Shown here in pieces: positions 53,282 to 62,015 of a stretch of 64,000 bases of DNA (position 1 is the stretch's first letter; each line of letters starts with the position of its first letter). This stretch comes from Ruegeria lacuscaerulensis (GTDB taxonomy: Bacteria > Pseudomonadota > Alphaproteobacteria > Rhodobacterales > Rhodobacteraceae). The notes beneath the pieces were generated by a model that was not told the origin of the DNA, did no database searches, and saw nothing but the letters and a program-made list of their open reading frames with translations. Position numbers and translations under genes: made by a program. The DNA lies in contig NZ_WPZL01000008.1 of assembly GCF_013031245.1 (NCBI RefSeq), positions 1 to 64,000 of the forward strand, given 5' to 3'.

Positions 53282-53823
53282 GGTGCCAGCTCCTCTTGCC
53301 GCAAGGCGCGCAGGCGTTTCCGGATATCCGACATCCGCCAGGACACGGTGCCCTCAGAGACACCCAGCACCTCGGCGGCTTCGGCATGGGTCATCTCGTC
53401 TTCCAGAGTCAGGGCCAGCGTATCCTGCAACTCCTGGGGCAAGGACCGCATGGCGCGCTGCAACCAATCCACCGCTTCAGCCGTTTCGCTCGCTTCGGCG
53501 CGGCGCATTTGTTCAAAATCACCCCACCCCACAGCGGCCCTGCTGTGGCTGGCCTGGCGACGACGCGCATCTTCGGCGGCGTTGACAACCACACGATACA
53601 GCCAGGTGGTGAACTTCGCCTGCGCGCGAAACCCGGAGATTTTGGCGGGCAAGGCGGCGCAAATGTCCTGCGTCAGATCCTCGGCCTGATCGGCGCGCCC
53701 GGTCATCCGGAAGGCCAGACGAAAAACCCTGTCGTAGTGTCGCTGCAGAAGGATCGCGAATGCCTCAGCATCCCCCTCTGCAGCGGCCTTTGCCAATTCT
53801 TCGTCCGATGTAGTCATTCGCAT
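53278..53823 (-). CDS. ECF-family RNA polymerase sigma factor
   Basis: A 181-residue sigma factor. Region 2 includes LLQRHYDRVFRLAFRMTGRA and DQAEDLTQDICAAL; region 4 includes LALTLEDEMTHAEAAEVLGV with the helix-turn-helix EGTVSWRMSDIRKRLRAL. Alternative starts are ATG 53817 and GTG 53826. It is coupled by overlap to the VWA membrane protein, its probable controller. Confidence 0.92.
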   Translation of the reverse strand: MRMTTSDEELAKAAAEGDAEAFAILLQRHYDRVFRLAFRMTGRADQAEDLTQDICAALPAKISGFRAQAKFTTWLYRVVVNAAEDARRRQASHSRAAVGWGDFEQMRRAEASETAEAVDWLQRAMRSLPQELQDTLALTLEDEMTHAEAAEVLGVSEGTVSWRMSDIRKRLRALRQEELAP

Positions 53824-53879
53824 CACAGTGTGTAAGACGGATCAAAAAGGTCGATCCTTTGCGAAGCACGAAAATAAAA

Positions 53880-55460
53880 TCAGAATCGTTCTGCTGAAGC
53901 CAATTCCCAATCTTCTGCAAAGCCTTCGGGGATTGCCTCTGTCAGCAGAACGCCCTCATCGATAAAGGTGTAGAGCTCCGCATATGACAGTTCACGCTCA
54001 TCCGCCGTGCGGCGGCGGATATCGGCAGGGCGCAGCTCCGAAACCTTTTCTTTACCCATGGCACCAAGAAGCTCACGAAAGCTTTCCAGAGTGGCGTCGT
54101 GGAACCGATGCACCCTTTTGCGCTTTTGCGGCACGTGCACAGCCCGGCCACGAATCGGATCCTGCGTGGCCACGCCCGAGGGACAGCGGTTCGTGTTGCA
54201 TTGCAGGGCCTGAATGCAACCGACGGAGAACATCATCGCCCTCGCCGCGTTGCACATGTCGGCGCCAAGAGCAATCTTCTCGACCATGTCATAACCGGTA
54301 GCGACCTTTCCTGAACAGATAATTCGGATTTTGTCGCGCAGCCCCACACCGCGCAGACAATTATTGACGAAGATCAGGGCCTCGTTCAGTGGCATGCCCA
54401 ATCGGTTGGTGAATTCGACCGGGGCCGCACCGGTACCCCCTTCTGCGCCATCAATTGTGATGAAATCAGGCAGGATACCCGTTTCCAACATCGCTTTGCA
54501 GATCGCCATGAACTCGGACCGTCTGCCAATGCACAGTTTGAACCCGACGGGTTTGCCATCCGACATCTCTCGCAAATGCCGCACGAAATGCATAAGGCCG
54601 GTAGGACCTTCGAAAGCCGAATGGATGGGCGGCGAAATGACGTCTTGGTGTTCCGGGACGCCACGGATTCCCGCAATCTCCTTGTCCACCTTGGCCGCAG
54701 GCAGAACACCGCCATGCGAGGGCTTGGCGCCTTGCGACAGCTTGATCTCGATCGCCTTGACCACTTCTTTCCTGGCCTTTTCGGCGAACTTGTCCTTGTC
54801 GAACCCACCCTCGGGCGTGCGGCACCCGAAATAGCCGGTACCGATCTGCCAGATGATATCGCCGCCTTCGGCCAGATGGTGCGGGGAAAGACCGCCCTCG
54901 CCGGTGTTATGCGCAAAACCGCCGTCCCTGGCCCCGCCATTCAGTGCCCGGATCGCATTGGCGCTAAGCGCACCAAAACTCATGGCGGACACGTTCAGGC
55001 GCGAGGCGCTGTAAGGCTTTGAACATTGAGGACCACCCAAAGTGACCCGTTCTTCGCTTTCGGACACGTCCTTGGGTGCAAGCGAGTGGTTCGCGCGGTG
55101 GTAACCTACGGTCATGATATCGTATTGGGTGCCGAAGGGCTGGGTATCGACCTGCCCCTTCGCTCGGGAATAGACAAGCGCGCGCGTGATTCGGTTGAAT
55201 GGGCGTCCGCTTTCGTTGGTTTCCACGAAATACTGCCGGATTTCCGGGCTGACAAATTCCAGCATGTACCGGAAATGACCCAGCACCGGATAATTGTTCA
55301 GCACGTTGTGCTTTGTGGTCAGCATGTCATACAGGCCGATCAGGGCGTATGGGATCAGAAGAACCAGCAACCAATAAGCAGGCGGCCAGAAATACCCCCA
55401 CAGCAAGGTCAGCGGCAGGCAGACGTAACTCAGGATGTAATAGAGTCTGCGTACAATCAT
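53880..55460 (-). CDS. membrane-anchored FMN-binding glutamate synthase family protein
   Basis: A 526-residue protein with two N-terminal membrane helices (YYILSYVCLPLTLLWGYFWP and YWLLVLLIPYALIGLYDML), followed by the FMN-binding barrel of glutamate synthase. Typical pieces are SAMSFGALSANAIRALNGGA, TIDGAEGGTGAAP and the iron-sulfur cluster cysteines in CIQALQCNTNRCPSG. It lacks the amidotransferase domain and no small subunit is nearby, so it probably uses another nitrogen or electron donor or has another reaction. The ATG at 55460 was chosen because longer frames have no ribosome site. It is divergent from the fluoride channel genes. Confidence 0.87.
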   Translation of the reverse strand: MIVRRLYYILSYVCLPLTLLWGYFWPPAYWLLVLLIPYALIGLYDMLTTKHNVLNNYPVLGHFRYMLEFVSPEIRQYFVETNESGRPFNRITRALVYSRAKGQVDTQPFGTQYDIMTVGYHRANHSLAPKDVSESEERVTLGGPQCSKPYSASRLNVSAMSFGALSANAIRALNGGARDGGFAHNTGEGGLSPHHLAEGGDIIWQIGTGYFGCRTPEGGFDKDKFAEKARKEVVKAIEIKLSQGAKPSHGGVLPAAKVDKEIAGIRGVPEHQDVISPPIHSAFEGPTGLMHFVRHLREMSDGKPVGFKLCIGRRSEFMAICKAMLETGILPDFITIDGAEGGTGAAPVEFTNRLGMPLNEALIFVNNCLRGVGLRDKIRIICSGKVATGYDMVEKIALGADMCNAARAMMFSVGCIQALQCNTNRCPSGVATQDPIRGRAVHVPQKRKRVHRFHDATLESFRELLGAMGKEKVSELRPADIRRRTADERELSYAELYTFIDEGVLLTEAIPEGFAEDWELASAERF

Positions 55461-55674
55461 TCGTGCTCTCCCAACGTGTTGCCCACCAGACCTGAAAAGA
55501 CAGGGTTTCATTCGGCAACCGTGGAACAAATCGACTTTTGATTGCAAGCGTTTGTGCCCGACATCACGAGATCGGATGAATTTGTGAAGCAATTACCGGG
55601 TTTGGCCCAGGTTGATCCGTCAAGCGGCAAATTGTATGCCCAAGGAAAGGCAAACTTGGGCAGGATCATCGGCC

Positions 55675-56082
55675 GTGACACAGACTCGACCCGCAGTCCG
55701 GACCACTGCTGTCATGTTCCTGGCCGTATTTGTAGGCGGCGCTGCAGGATCGCTGCTGCGCGAGGGGTTCGCGGCGCAAATCCCCGGCGCACCCATACTG
55801 ACAGCCACATTCGGCATCAATGTCGCAGCGTGTTTCATACTCGGCTGGCTCTATTCCATTCGGCATCGCGTTCATGCGCACATACTGCATTTGGGTGGCG
55901 TTGGGTTTTGCGGCGGTCTATCGACCTTTTCCTCCTTTGCCGCTGAACTCGAGCGTATGGCAGAGAACAACCTCTGGAGCGCGGTTTCCGCCGCCACGCT
56001 GGAAATTGTCTTTGGCCTCGCTGCTGCCATTGCGGGCGAAGCTATCGGACGGCGGATTCACCTGCGGAGACCACCGAAATGA
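55675..56082 (+). CDS. crcB: fluoride channel CrcB/Fluc, first of a tandem pair
   Basis: A 135-residue four-helix protein. Motifs include GGAAGSLLREGF near the N-terminus, the pore asparagine segment ATFGINVAACFILGWL, and the phenylalanine-rich GFCGGLSTFSSFAAELERM. It exports fluoride as a dimer. The GTG at 55675 gives a normal N-terminus; ATG 55714 is an alternative. It overlaps a second crcB by four bases, suggesting that the two products form a heterodimer. No fluoride riboswitch is recognisable upstream. Confidence 0.88.
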   Translation: MTQTRPAVRTTAVMFLAVFVGGAAGSLLREGFAAQIPGAPILTATFGINVAACFILGWLYSIRHRVHAHILHLGGVGFCGGLSTFSSFAAELERMAENNLWSAVSAATLEIVFGLAAAIAGEAIGRRIHLRRPPK

Positions 56083-56441
56083 GCGAACTGTATCTGCACG
56101 CCATGTTCGGTCTGGGCGGTGGTCTGGGCGCGGTGCTACGCCATTGGATGGCGTTGCGGATCACTCATGATCTCCCCTTATCAACGCTGGTCGTCAACAT
56201 ACTGGGCAGTTTGCTGTTAGGGTTGTGGATCGGATACCTGGGCGGACCCGTCGAGATGGGCGAAGAAGAAAAGCGGCTGGTCTTTGGTTTTTGCGGTGGG
56301 TTCACCACATTTTCCAGTTTTGCCTATCAATCGCTGGAGTTGAGACGAGAACGCTCGATTGCGCTGGCCGCAGGGAATATCCTGCTAAGCCTAGTTTTGT
56401 GTTGGGCGGCGTTATGGCTGGGTCTTGTCCTGATGCGCTAA
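56079..56441 (+). CDS. crcB: fluoride channel CrcB/Fluc, second of a tandem pair
   Basis: A 120-residue four-helix protein with GLGGGLGAVLRHWM, LVVNILGSLLLGLWIGYL and FCGGFTTFSSFAYQSLEL. It overlaps the first crcB by four bases (ATGA). Its TAA overlaps the TAG of the convergent MFS gene. In bacteria with paired genes the two subunits assemble as a heterodimer in which one or both pores conduct. Confidence 0.92.
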   Translation: MSELYLHAMFGLGGGLGAVLRHWMALRITHDLPLSTLVVNILGSLLLGLWIGYLGGPVEMGEEEKRLVFGFCGGFTTFSSFAYQSLELRRERSIALAAGNILLSLVLCWAALWLGLVLMR

Positions 56442-57961
56442 TGCGCGGGCACAGGCGCCTGCGCTCCAGGTTTGGGCGCCTTGCAAAAGAATAAAAACGG
56501 TATCGTCGCCAAAGCCAGCAAACCCAGATTGTTGAAAACAGTCAGATAGGAAATAAGCTCTGCCTGACTGGCGATTTCCTGCCCCAGAATGGCTGCCCCT
56601 TGCGCACTATCAGGTGTCAGGCCAAGCGGCTGCAGATAAGCTTGCGCTGCGGGGTTGTACGGTGTCACGTTTTGGCTAAGCACAGCCGTGTTTGTCTGTA
56701 GCCCGCGCACGATCCACGTTCCCACCAGTGAAATTCCGACCGATGACCCAAGCTGCCGGGTTACGTTGAACAGACCCGAGGCTTCATCCTGCCGGGACTT
56801 TGAAATACTTTCGAAGGCAAGGATCGACATGGGCACAAATACCAGCCCCATGCCCAGGCCGCTAACGGCCCCTGGCCAAGCCAATTGCCAGAACCCGGCA
56901 TTCATATTCAATGCCCCCAGCATGAAATTACTCACGGCTGTCAACAACATGCCCACCCCTGCAAGCACCCGAGGATCAAATCGCGTTACCAAAACGGCCC
57001 CCGTGCCAACCATCGAGATTCCCGCAGCGATACCGCGCGGGATAAACAGGTGGCCAGACTCGATGACGGGATAGTCCAGCAGATTTTGCACAAAGGTTGG
57101 CAAGATTGCGATGCCGCCAAACAGCGAGATGGCGAAACCCGCAATGACCAGATTGCACAAAGCAAAATTGCGATCCGCAAACAAGCGCAGGTCGACGACC
57201 GGCTGTTTTGTAGTCAGCGCGTGAAAAACGAACCCAAGCGCACCCAGTACAGAGGCGATCACCGCCACCTGAATGACACGCGACGACAGCCAGTCCTTGG
57301 TCTCGCCCTGATCCAGTACGAATTGCAAACAACCGATCCCGATGGCCAACAGCGCCAGCCCCGTCCAGTCAATCCGGACCTCTTCGGTTTCGTCATCCGG
57401 CAACTCTCCGGCCAGCAGCAACAACGCCATGGCGGCCACCGGCAAGTTGACGAAGAACACCATCCGCCACGAGAAATACTCTGTCAGGATCGCCCCGATT
57501 GTCGGCCCCAAAACCGGCGCAACCACTACGCCAAGGCCGAATACAGCCATTGCCTGCCCGCGTTTTTCACGTGGGAACGCGTCGAACAGAATGGATTGCG
57601 ACAATGGAATAAGGAAGGCTCCGAACATGCCCTGGGCCAGGCGAAAGATGACTATGGTCTCCAGACTCCAGGACAGGCCGCACATGACGGACATGGTGGT
57701 GAAACCAGTAATGGCGGTCAGGATCAGCCTGCGCCGCCCGACCCGGCGGGCGACAAAGCCGGTTAATGGCATGATCACTACAGCCGAAACTATGTAGCTG
57801 GTCAGTATCCACGTTGCCTGATCTGTTGTCGCGCCGAATGCGGCCTGAATATGAGGCAGTGCAACGTTGACGATCGTACTGTCCAGCACCTCGAGAATGG
57901 CGCTGAGGACTACGGCGATGACAATCACCGGATTGACGCGGCCTGCCGCCGAAGCTTTCAT
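56438..57961 (-). CDS. DHA2-family MFS drug efflux transporter (EmrB-like)
   Basis: A 507-residue protein with 14 predicted membrane helices. Family motifs are LDSTIVNVALPHIQAAFGAT (motif D type, near residue 27), GFVARRVGRRRLIL (motif A) and FVNLPVAAMALLL. It would pump hydrophobic or cationic compounds across the inner membrane together with the EmrA-like adaptor encoded directly upstream (four-base overlap). No regulator is adjacent. Confidence 0.92.
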   Translation of the reverse strand: MKASAAGRVNPVIVIAVVLSAILEVLDSTIVNVALPHIQAAFGATTDQATWILTSYIVSAVVIMPLTGFVARRVGRRRLILTAITGFTTMSVMCGLSWSLETIVIFRLAQGMFGAFLIPLSQSILFDAFPREKRGQAMAVFGLGVVVAPVLGPTIGAILTEYFSWRMVFFVNLPVAAMALLLLAGELPDDETEEVRIDWTGLALLAIGIGCLQFVLDQGETKDWLSSRVIQVAVIASVLGALGFVFHALTTKQPVVDLRLFADRNFALCNLVIAGFAISLFGGIAILPTFVQNLLDYPVIESGHLFIPRGIAAGISMVGTGAVLVTRFDPRVLAGVGMLLTAVSNFMLGALNMNAGFWQLAWPGAVSGLGMGLVFVPMSILAFESISKSRQDEASGLFNVTRQLGSSVGISLVGTWIVRGLQTNTAVLSQNVTPYNPAAQAYLQPLGLTPDSAQGAAILGQEIASQAELISYLTVFNNLGLLALATIPFLFFCKAPKPGAQAPVPAH

Positions 57962-58941
57962 TTCCCGGCCTGATCTACTGTCGTATCCACCGTTACTTTA
58001 CTACTGCCTCCCACGCGCAGTGGTGCGTCGGTTGGATCGAGTTCGATGCGAACGGGAAAACGGCGTGTAACCTTGACCCAGTTGCCACTGGCGTTCTCGG
58101 ACGGCAACAGCGAGAACGTATCTCCGGACCCGCGCCCAATTGATGCCACTTTGCCGGTCAGGGTCGTCCCCGGAAGCATATCGACCTGAACTTTCACCGG
58201 TTGGCCCGGACGGATGCGCGGCAAGGAGGTTTCCTTGAAGTTCGCGTCTACCCACCAATCCGAGGATTCGACGATTGAAAACTGCGGAGCATTTGCAGCC
58301 ACCGCCGACCCGGGGCGCAGAGTCAGGTTGGCAATCCAGCCATCCGCCATTGCATAGACATTAGTCCAATCCAGATCCGCCTGCGCAATCTCAAGCTGGG
58401 CGCGGGCTGAGAGGACATCGTCCTGCTTTGCGGCCAGCCCACTTTGCAGCGCCAACAGGGCGGACTGGCTGGTGGTCAACCGGGCCGAGGCCTGCGCGAA
58501 TTCCGTGGTCGCCTGATCCAGTGAAACCTGCGCGACATCTCCATCTGAAAACAGCGCCTTTGTACGTTCAAAATTGCTTTTTGCTGTATTGAATGCCGAC
58601 TGGGTGGACTCGACGGCCGCCTCAGCCGCCGTGATCTGGGTGGAATAGGCTTGCGCCTGTTGCATTGAACTGTCCAGATCGGCCTGGGCCTGGTCCACCG
58701 ATGCCTTGAATTGCGTGTCGTCAATTGTGAACAGCAGATCACCGGTCTTGATCTGCTGGTTCTCGGTGATCGGGACCTCGGCGACCTGACCAGTCACCTG
58801 TGCTGCCACGTAAATGATATTCGCGCCCACATAAGCGTCTTTGGTCGTCGGATAGCGCTCTTCATGGCGCCAATACAGCAACAGGCCAGCTGCGATTGCA
58901 CCCAACATCACGACAACAGCTACAGTTTTCAGAGATTTCAT
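57958..58941 (-). CDS. HlyD/EmrA-family efflux membrane fusion protein
   Basis: A 327-residue adaptor with one N-terminal membrane helix (LKTVAVVVMLGAIAAGLLLY), a lipoyl-like region (AQVTGQVAEVPITENQQIKT), a helical hairpin (about residues 90-190) and a beta-barrel end with RIRPGQPVKVQVDMLPG. It pairs with the EmrB-like transporter encoded downstream. The outer membrane channel must come from elsewhere. Confidence 0.91.
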   Translation of the reverse strand: MKSLKTVAVVVMLGAIAAGLLLYWRHEERYPTTKDAYVGANIIYVAAQVTGQVAEVPITENQQIKTGDLLFTIDDTQFKASVDQAQADLDSSMQQAQAYSTQITAAEAAVESTQSAFNTAKSNFERTKALFSDGDVAQVSLDQATTEFAQASARLTTSQSALLALQSGLAAKQDDVLSARAQLEIAQADLDWTNVYAMADGWIANLTLRPGSAVAANAPQFSIVESSDWWVDANFKETSLPRIRPGQPVKVQVDMLPGTTLTGKVASIGRGSGDTFSLLPSENASGNWVKVTRRFPVRIELDPTDAPLRVGGSSKVTVDTTVDQAGK

Positions 58942-58976
58942 GGGTGAGGTCCGTTACCGTTCATGCGGATTCTTCA

Positions 58977-59303
58977 TCACATTGGGAAAGTGTGCATTCG
59001 CACCGCCAGATTACCCATGATCCAAACTGTTCCAAGGATAATAATCAGCAGAACAAGTGTCGAAAACAAAACAAGGTCAAGGTCTTCACGGCTGCTGCGG
59101 CGCCGGTCGATATGCAGGAAATAGACCAACTGAACGATCAATTGAGCCAGCCCCAGCAGACAGATGGATAGATACACGCCCTTGGTTTCGATCCCGTATT
59201 TGTAGGCGATCAGAAATACCGCCAACGTCAGCAGAAGCGACCCGCCATAACCGATCACATAACGGCGGCGCTCTCGCCGATGCATCTCACTGCGCTTATC
59301 CAT
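58977..59303 (-). CDS. cyoD: cytochrome bo-type ubiquinol oxidase subunit IV
   Basis: A 108-residue protein with three membrane helices. It has a charged N-terminus (RSEMHRRERRRYVIGYGGSL), then YLSICLLGLAQLIVQLVYFL and a third helix ending in IMGNLAV. It is the last gene of the operon and overlaps cyoC by eight bases. Confidence 0.9.
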   Translation of the reverse strand: MDKRSEMHRRERRRYVIGYGGSLLLTLAVFLIAYKYGIETKGVYLSICLLGLAQLIVQLVYFLHIDRRRSSREDLDLVLFSTLVLLIIILGTVWIMGNLAVRMHTFPM

Positions 59304-59928
59304 AGGTCAGGCCTCCGAAATAAACGATGGTAATGATGCCGATCCAGATCAGGTCAAGGAAGTGCCAGAACAGGGCAAGCCGCACCACGCGCGACATCAG
59401 CAAATCGGTCAGGCCGAACACACGCAACTGGATGCCCAGCACAATCAACCATAAACAACCGGCCGCGACATGAAGCCCATGCAACGGTACAAGACCATAA
59501 AACGCTGAAAGGAATCCACTGCGCTGCGGTATCCCGCCCTGCTCCGCCATTGCGATGAAATCGCGGATTTCCAGCACCAGAAAACTGAGCCCCAACACAA
59601 GCGTCACACAGAACCACAGCACGATCCGTATTCGTGGCAGATTGTATTTCAGGGCCAGCATCGCCAACCCCACTGTGAGGCTGCTGGTCAACAGGATCAT
59701 CGTTTGCGCAAAAATGCTCTTCAGGTCAAACAGCTCATGCGGGCCCGGTCCGCCTGCCTGCGCGTCGATCATGGTAATATAGATGGCGAACATCAGGCCG
59801 AAATAGACCAGATCGCTCATCAGAAAGACCCAGAAGCCAAAGGTGACGACCTGACTGGCCTTGTCGGCGCTGGCATGCCGCCGACCGAGGTTAAGCCCCG
59901 GGTAGCTGTGTGTCGGCGCGCGCTTCAA
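59296..59928 (-). CDS. cyoC: cytochrome bo-type ubiquinol oxidase subunit III
   Basis: A 210-residue protein with five membrane helices. FGFWVFLMSDLVYFGLMFAI and LVPLHGLHVAAGCLWLIVLG are typical of subunit III of haem-copper oxidases. It overlaps cyoB by four bases and cyoD by eight. Confidence 0.93.
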   Translation of the reverse strand: MKRAPTHSYPGLNLGRRHASADKASQVVTFGFWVFLMSDLVYFGLMFAIYITMIDAQAGGPGPHELFDLKSIFAQTMILLTSSLTVGLAMLALKYNLPRIRIVLWFCVTLVLGLSFLVLEIRDFIAMAEQGGIPQRSGFLSAFYGLVPLHGLHVAAGCLWLIVLGIQLRVFGLTDLLMSRVVRLALFWHFLDLIWIGIITIVYFGGLTYG

Positions 59929-62015
59929 GTGGCGGCCTCCAGATCTGGGCGTGCGAGGCCGCGGTTTTCCGGAGCGCTTTCATAGTCACGGTCAACGGGT
60001 GTCGCATTGTGAACCAGATCAAGCCAGGCTTCGTGCCGCTTACGCACTTCCGCGGCGGGGATGACTTCTTCGGTATCGATTCTGAAGGTCCAGAGGATGA
60101 ACGACAGCAACATGAGAACGGTCATCAGTGCCGCGAGCCACCAGATCCACCAGACCAGCGCGAACATCCAGACGCCACTGAGTACGCACAGCATGAACCC
60201 GATCCCGGTATTGCGCGGCATTGTGATGTCCTCGTATGCGTCCGGTGTCGGGTAGGCTTCCCCACGTTCTTTGGCGGCAGCAAAATTATCCCGGTCCGTC
60301 ACTTTCGGGATGATGGCAAAGTTGTAGGGTGGCGGCGGTGCCGGAATTGACCACTCCAGCGTATGCGCGTCCCACGGATCCCCAACCGGAACCCGGGTCT
60401 TTTCGCGGTCGCGAATGCTGACCCACAACTGGACAATCACCGACAACAGAGCAGCCAATATTACCAAAGCACCCAGGACGGCGATGATCATGTAGGGATG
60501 AAAACTCGGATCTTCCCAGCTGAAAGACCGGCGCGGCATTCCCATTAGACCGACAAAATACAGCGGCAGGAAGGTAAGCATGAAACCGACCGTCCACAGC
60601 GCAACTGTGACCCGGCCCCAGAACTCGTTCAGGCGGAAGCCGAAAGCCTTGGGAAACCAGTAATTGTACCCGGCCAGCAGACCGAACAGCACGCCCGGCA
60701 ACAGTACGTTGTGGAAGTGGGCGACCAGAAACAGGGTGTTGTGAACCTGATAATCGACCGTTGGATTGGCGAGGATCACTCCGGACAACCCTCCGATGAC
60801 GAACAGCATCAGGAAGGCCAATCCATAGAGCATGGGTACCGAAAACCGGATCCGACCCCGGAACAGTGTCGCCATCCAGTCATAGACCTTCACGCCGGTC
60901 GGGATTGCAATCAGCATTGTGGCAATGCCGAAGACCGCGTTGATCAACGCGCTTTGGCCCATGGTGAAGAAGTGGTGCAACCAGACGGTAAAGGACAGTA
61001 CCGCAATCGACATCGTGGCGATGACCAGCGAGTTGTAACCATAAAGGCGCTTGGCCGAGAACGTTGAGAAAACCTCGGAATAAATGCCATAGGCCGGAAG
61101 CACCAGCAGGTAGACCTCGGGGTGGCCGAACAGCCAGAACAGATTGGCATAGTTCATCATGTTGCCGCCGAGATCATTGGTGAAGAAATGGAAATCCAGA
61201 TAGCGGTCGGCGGCCAACAGCAGCGCCGCAACGCCCAGAGGCGGCATGGCAAAGATGATCAGGATCGAACTGCAAATGATTGTCCAGCAATACATGGGCA
61301 ACCGCATAAATTTCATTCCCGGCGCACGCAGTTTGTAGATCGTGACGGCAAAGTTGATGCCGGTCAGGGTCGTGCCGATGCCTGAGACGACGATGGCCCA
61401 GATCCAGTAGTCCGGTCCGACACCGGGATTGAACGCGGCACCGGTATAAGGCGGATAGGCCGTCCATCCGCCGGTCGAGAATTCTCCGACCAACAATGAC
61501 ACCATCAGCATCATCCCGGCCGAAACGGTCAGACCCAGACTGATCTGGTTCATTACCGGGAAAGCCACATCGCGTGCACCAATCATCAGTGGGACAAGGA
61601 AATTTGCCAGGCCAAATACAAAGGGCACCGCAACGAAGAAGATCATGATCGTTCCGTGGGTGCTGAACAGCTCGGCAAAATGCTCGGCCTCAAGGAAACC
61701 GTCACCCGGCCCAGCCGCCTGCTGGGCGCGCATGACCACGCCTTCCAGCACGCCACGCGCCAGCATGACGATGGCAAATACAATGTACATAATGCCGATC
61801 TTCTTGTGATCGGCGCTGGTCAGCCAGTTGCGCCACAACAGCCCCCATAGGCGAAACCACGTCAACGAACCGACCACGGCGATGACACCTATGATCACAA
61901 TGGCGGCGGCAGAATTTGCAACGATCTCATTGGCGTTGGGCGTCTGGATCAGGCCTACAATTGGGAAGGCGTCCCAGTTCAGGCGGCCGAAGAAACCGGA
62001 TTCGGTGGTGGTCAT
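59925..62015 (-). CDS. cyoB: cytochrome bo-type ubiquinol oxidase subunit I
   Basis: A 696-residue catalytic subunit with about 15 membrane helices. Copper and haem ligands are in FGHPEVYLLVLPAYG (with the cross-linked histidine-tyrosine pair), WLHHFFTMG and LFLVAHFHNVLLPG. The N-terminal and C-terminal extra helices and the length distinguish CyoB from cytochrome c oxidases. It reduces oxygen to water and pumps protons. It overlaps both cyoA and cyoC by four bases. Confidence 0.96.
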   Translation of the reverse strand: MTTTESGFFGRLNWDAFPIVGLIQTPNANEIVANSAAAIVIIGVIAVVGSLTWFRLWGLLWRNWLTSADHKKIGIMYIVFAIVMLARGVLEGVVMRAQQAAGPGDGFLEAEHFAELFSTHGTIMIFFVAVPFVFGLANFLVPLMIGARDVAFPVMNQISLGLTVSAGMMLMVSLLVGEFSTGGWTAYPPYTGAAFNPGVGPDYWIWAIVVSGIGTTLTGINFAVTIYKLRAPGMKFMRLPMYCWTIICSSILIIFAMPPLGVAALLLAADRYLDFHFFTNDLGGNMMNYANLFWLFGHPEVYLLVLPAYGIYSEVFSTFSAKRLYGYNSLVIATMSIAVLSFTVWLHHFFTMGQSALINAVFGIATMLIAIPTGVKVYDWMATLFRGRIRFSVPMLYGLAFLMLFVIGGLSGVILANPTVDYQVHNTLFLVAHFHNVLLPGVLFGLLAGYNYWFPKAFGFRLNEFWGRVTVALWTVGFMLTFLPLYFVGLMGMPRRSFSWEDPSFHPYMIIAVLGALVILAALLSVIVQLWVSIRDREKTRVPVGDPWDAHTLEWSIPAPPPPYNFAIIPKVTDRDNFAAAKERGEAYPTPDAYEDITMPRNTGIGFMLCVLSGVWMFALVWWIWWLAALMTVLMLLSFILWTFRIDTEEVIPAAEVRKRHEAWLDLVHNATPVDRDYESAPENRGLARPDLEAAT

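Noticed and set aside
55461..55674. Possible fluoride riboswitch before the first crcB gene
   Set aside because: The conserved core of the crcB motif and its pseudoknot pairing could not be found by eye. The interval more likely holds only the divergent promoters.
56885..57766. 293-codon open frame on the plus strand
   Set aside because: It is antisense to the EmrB-like transporter and very rich in glutamine, arginine and histidine, as expected for the shadow of a membrane protein gene.
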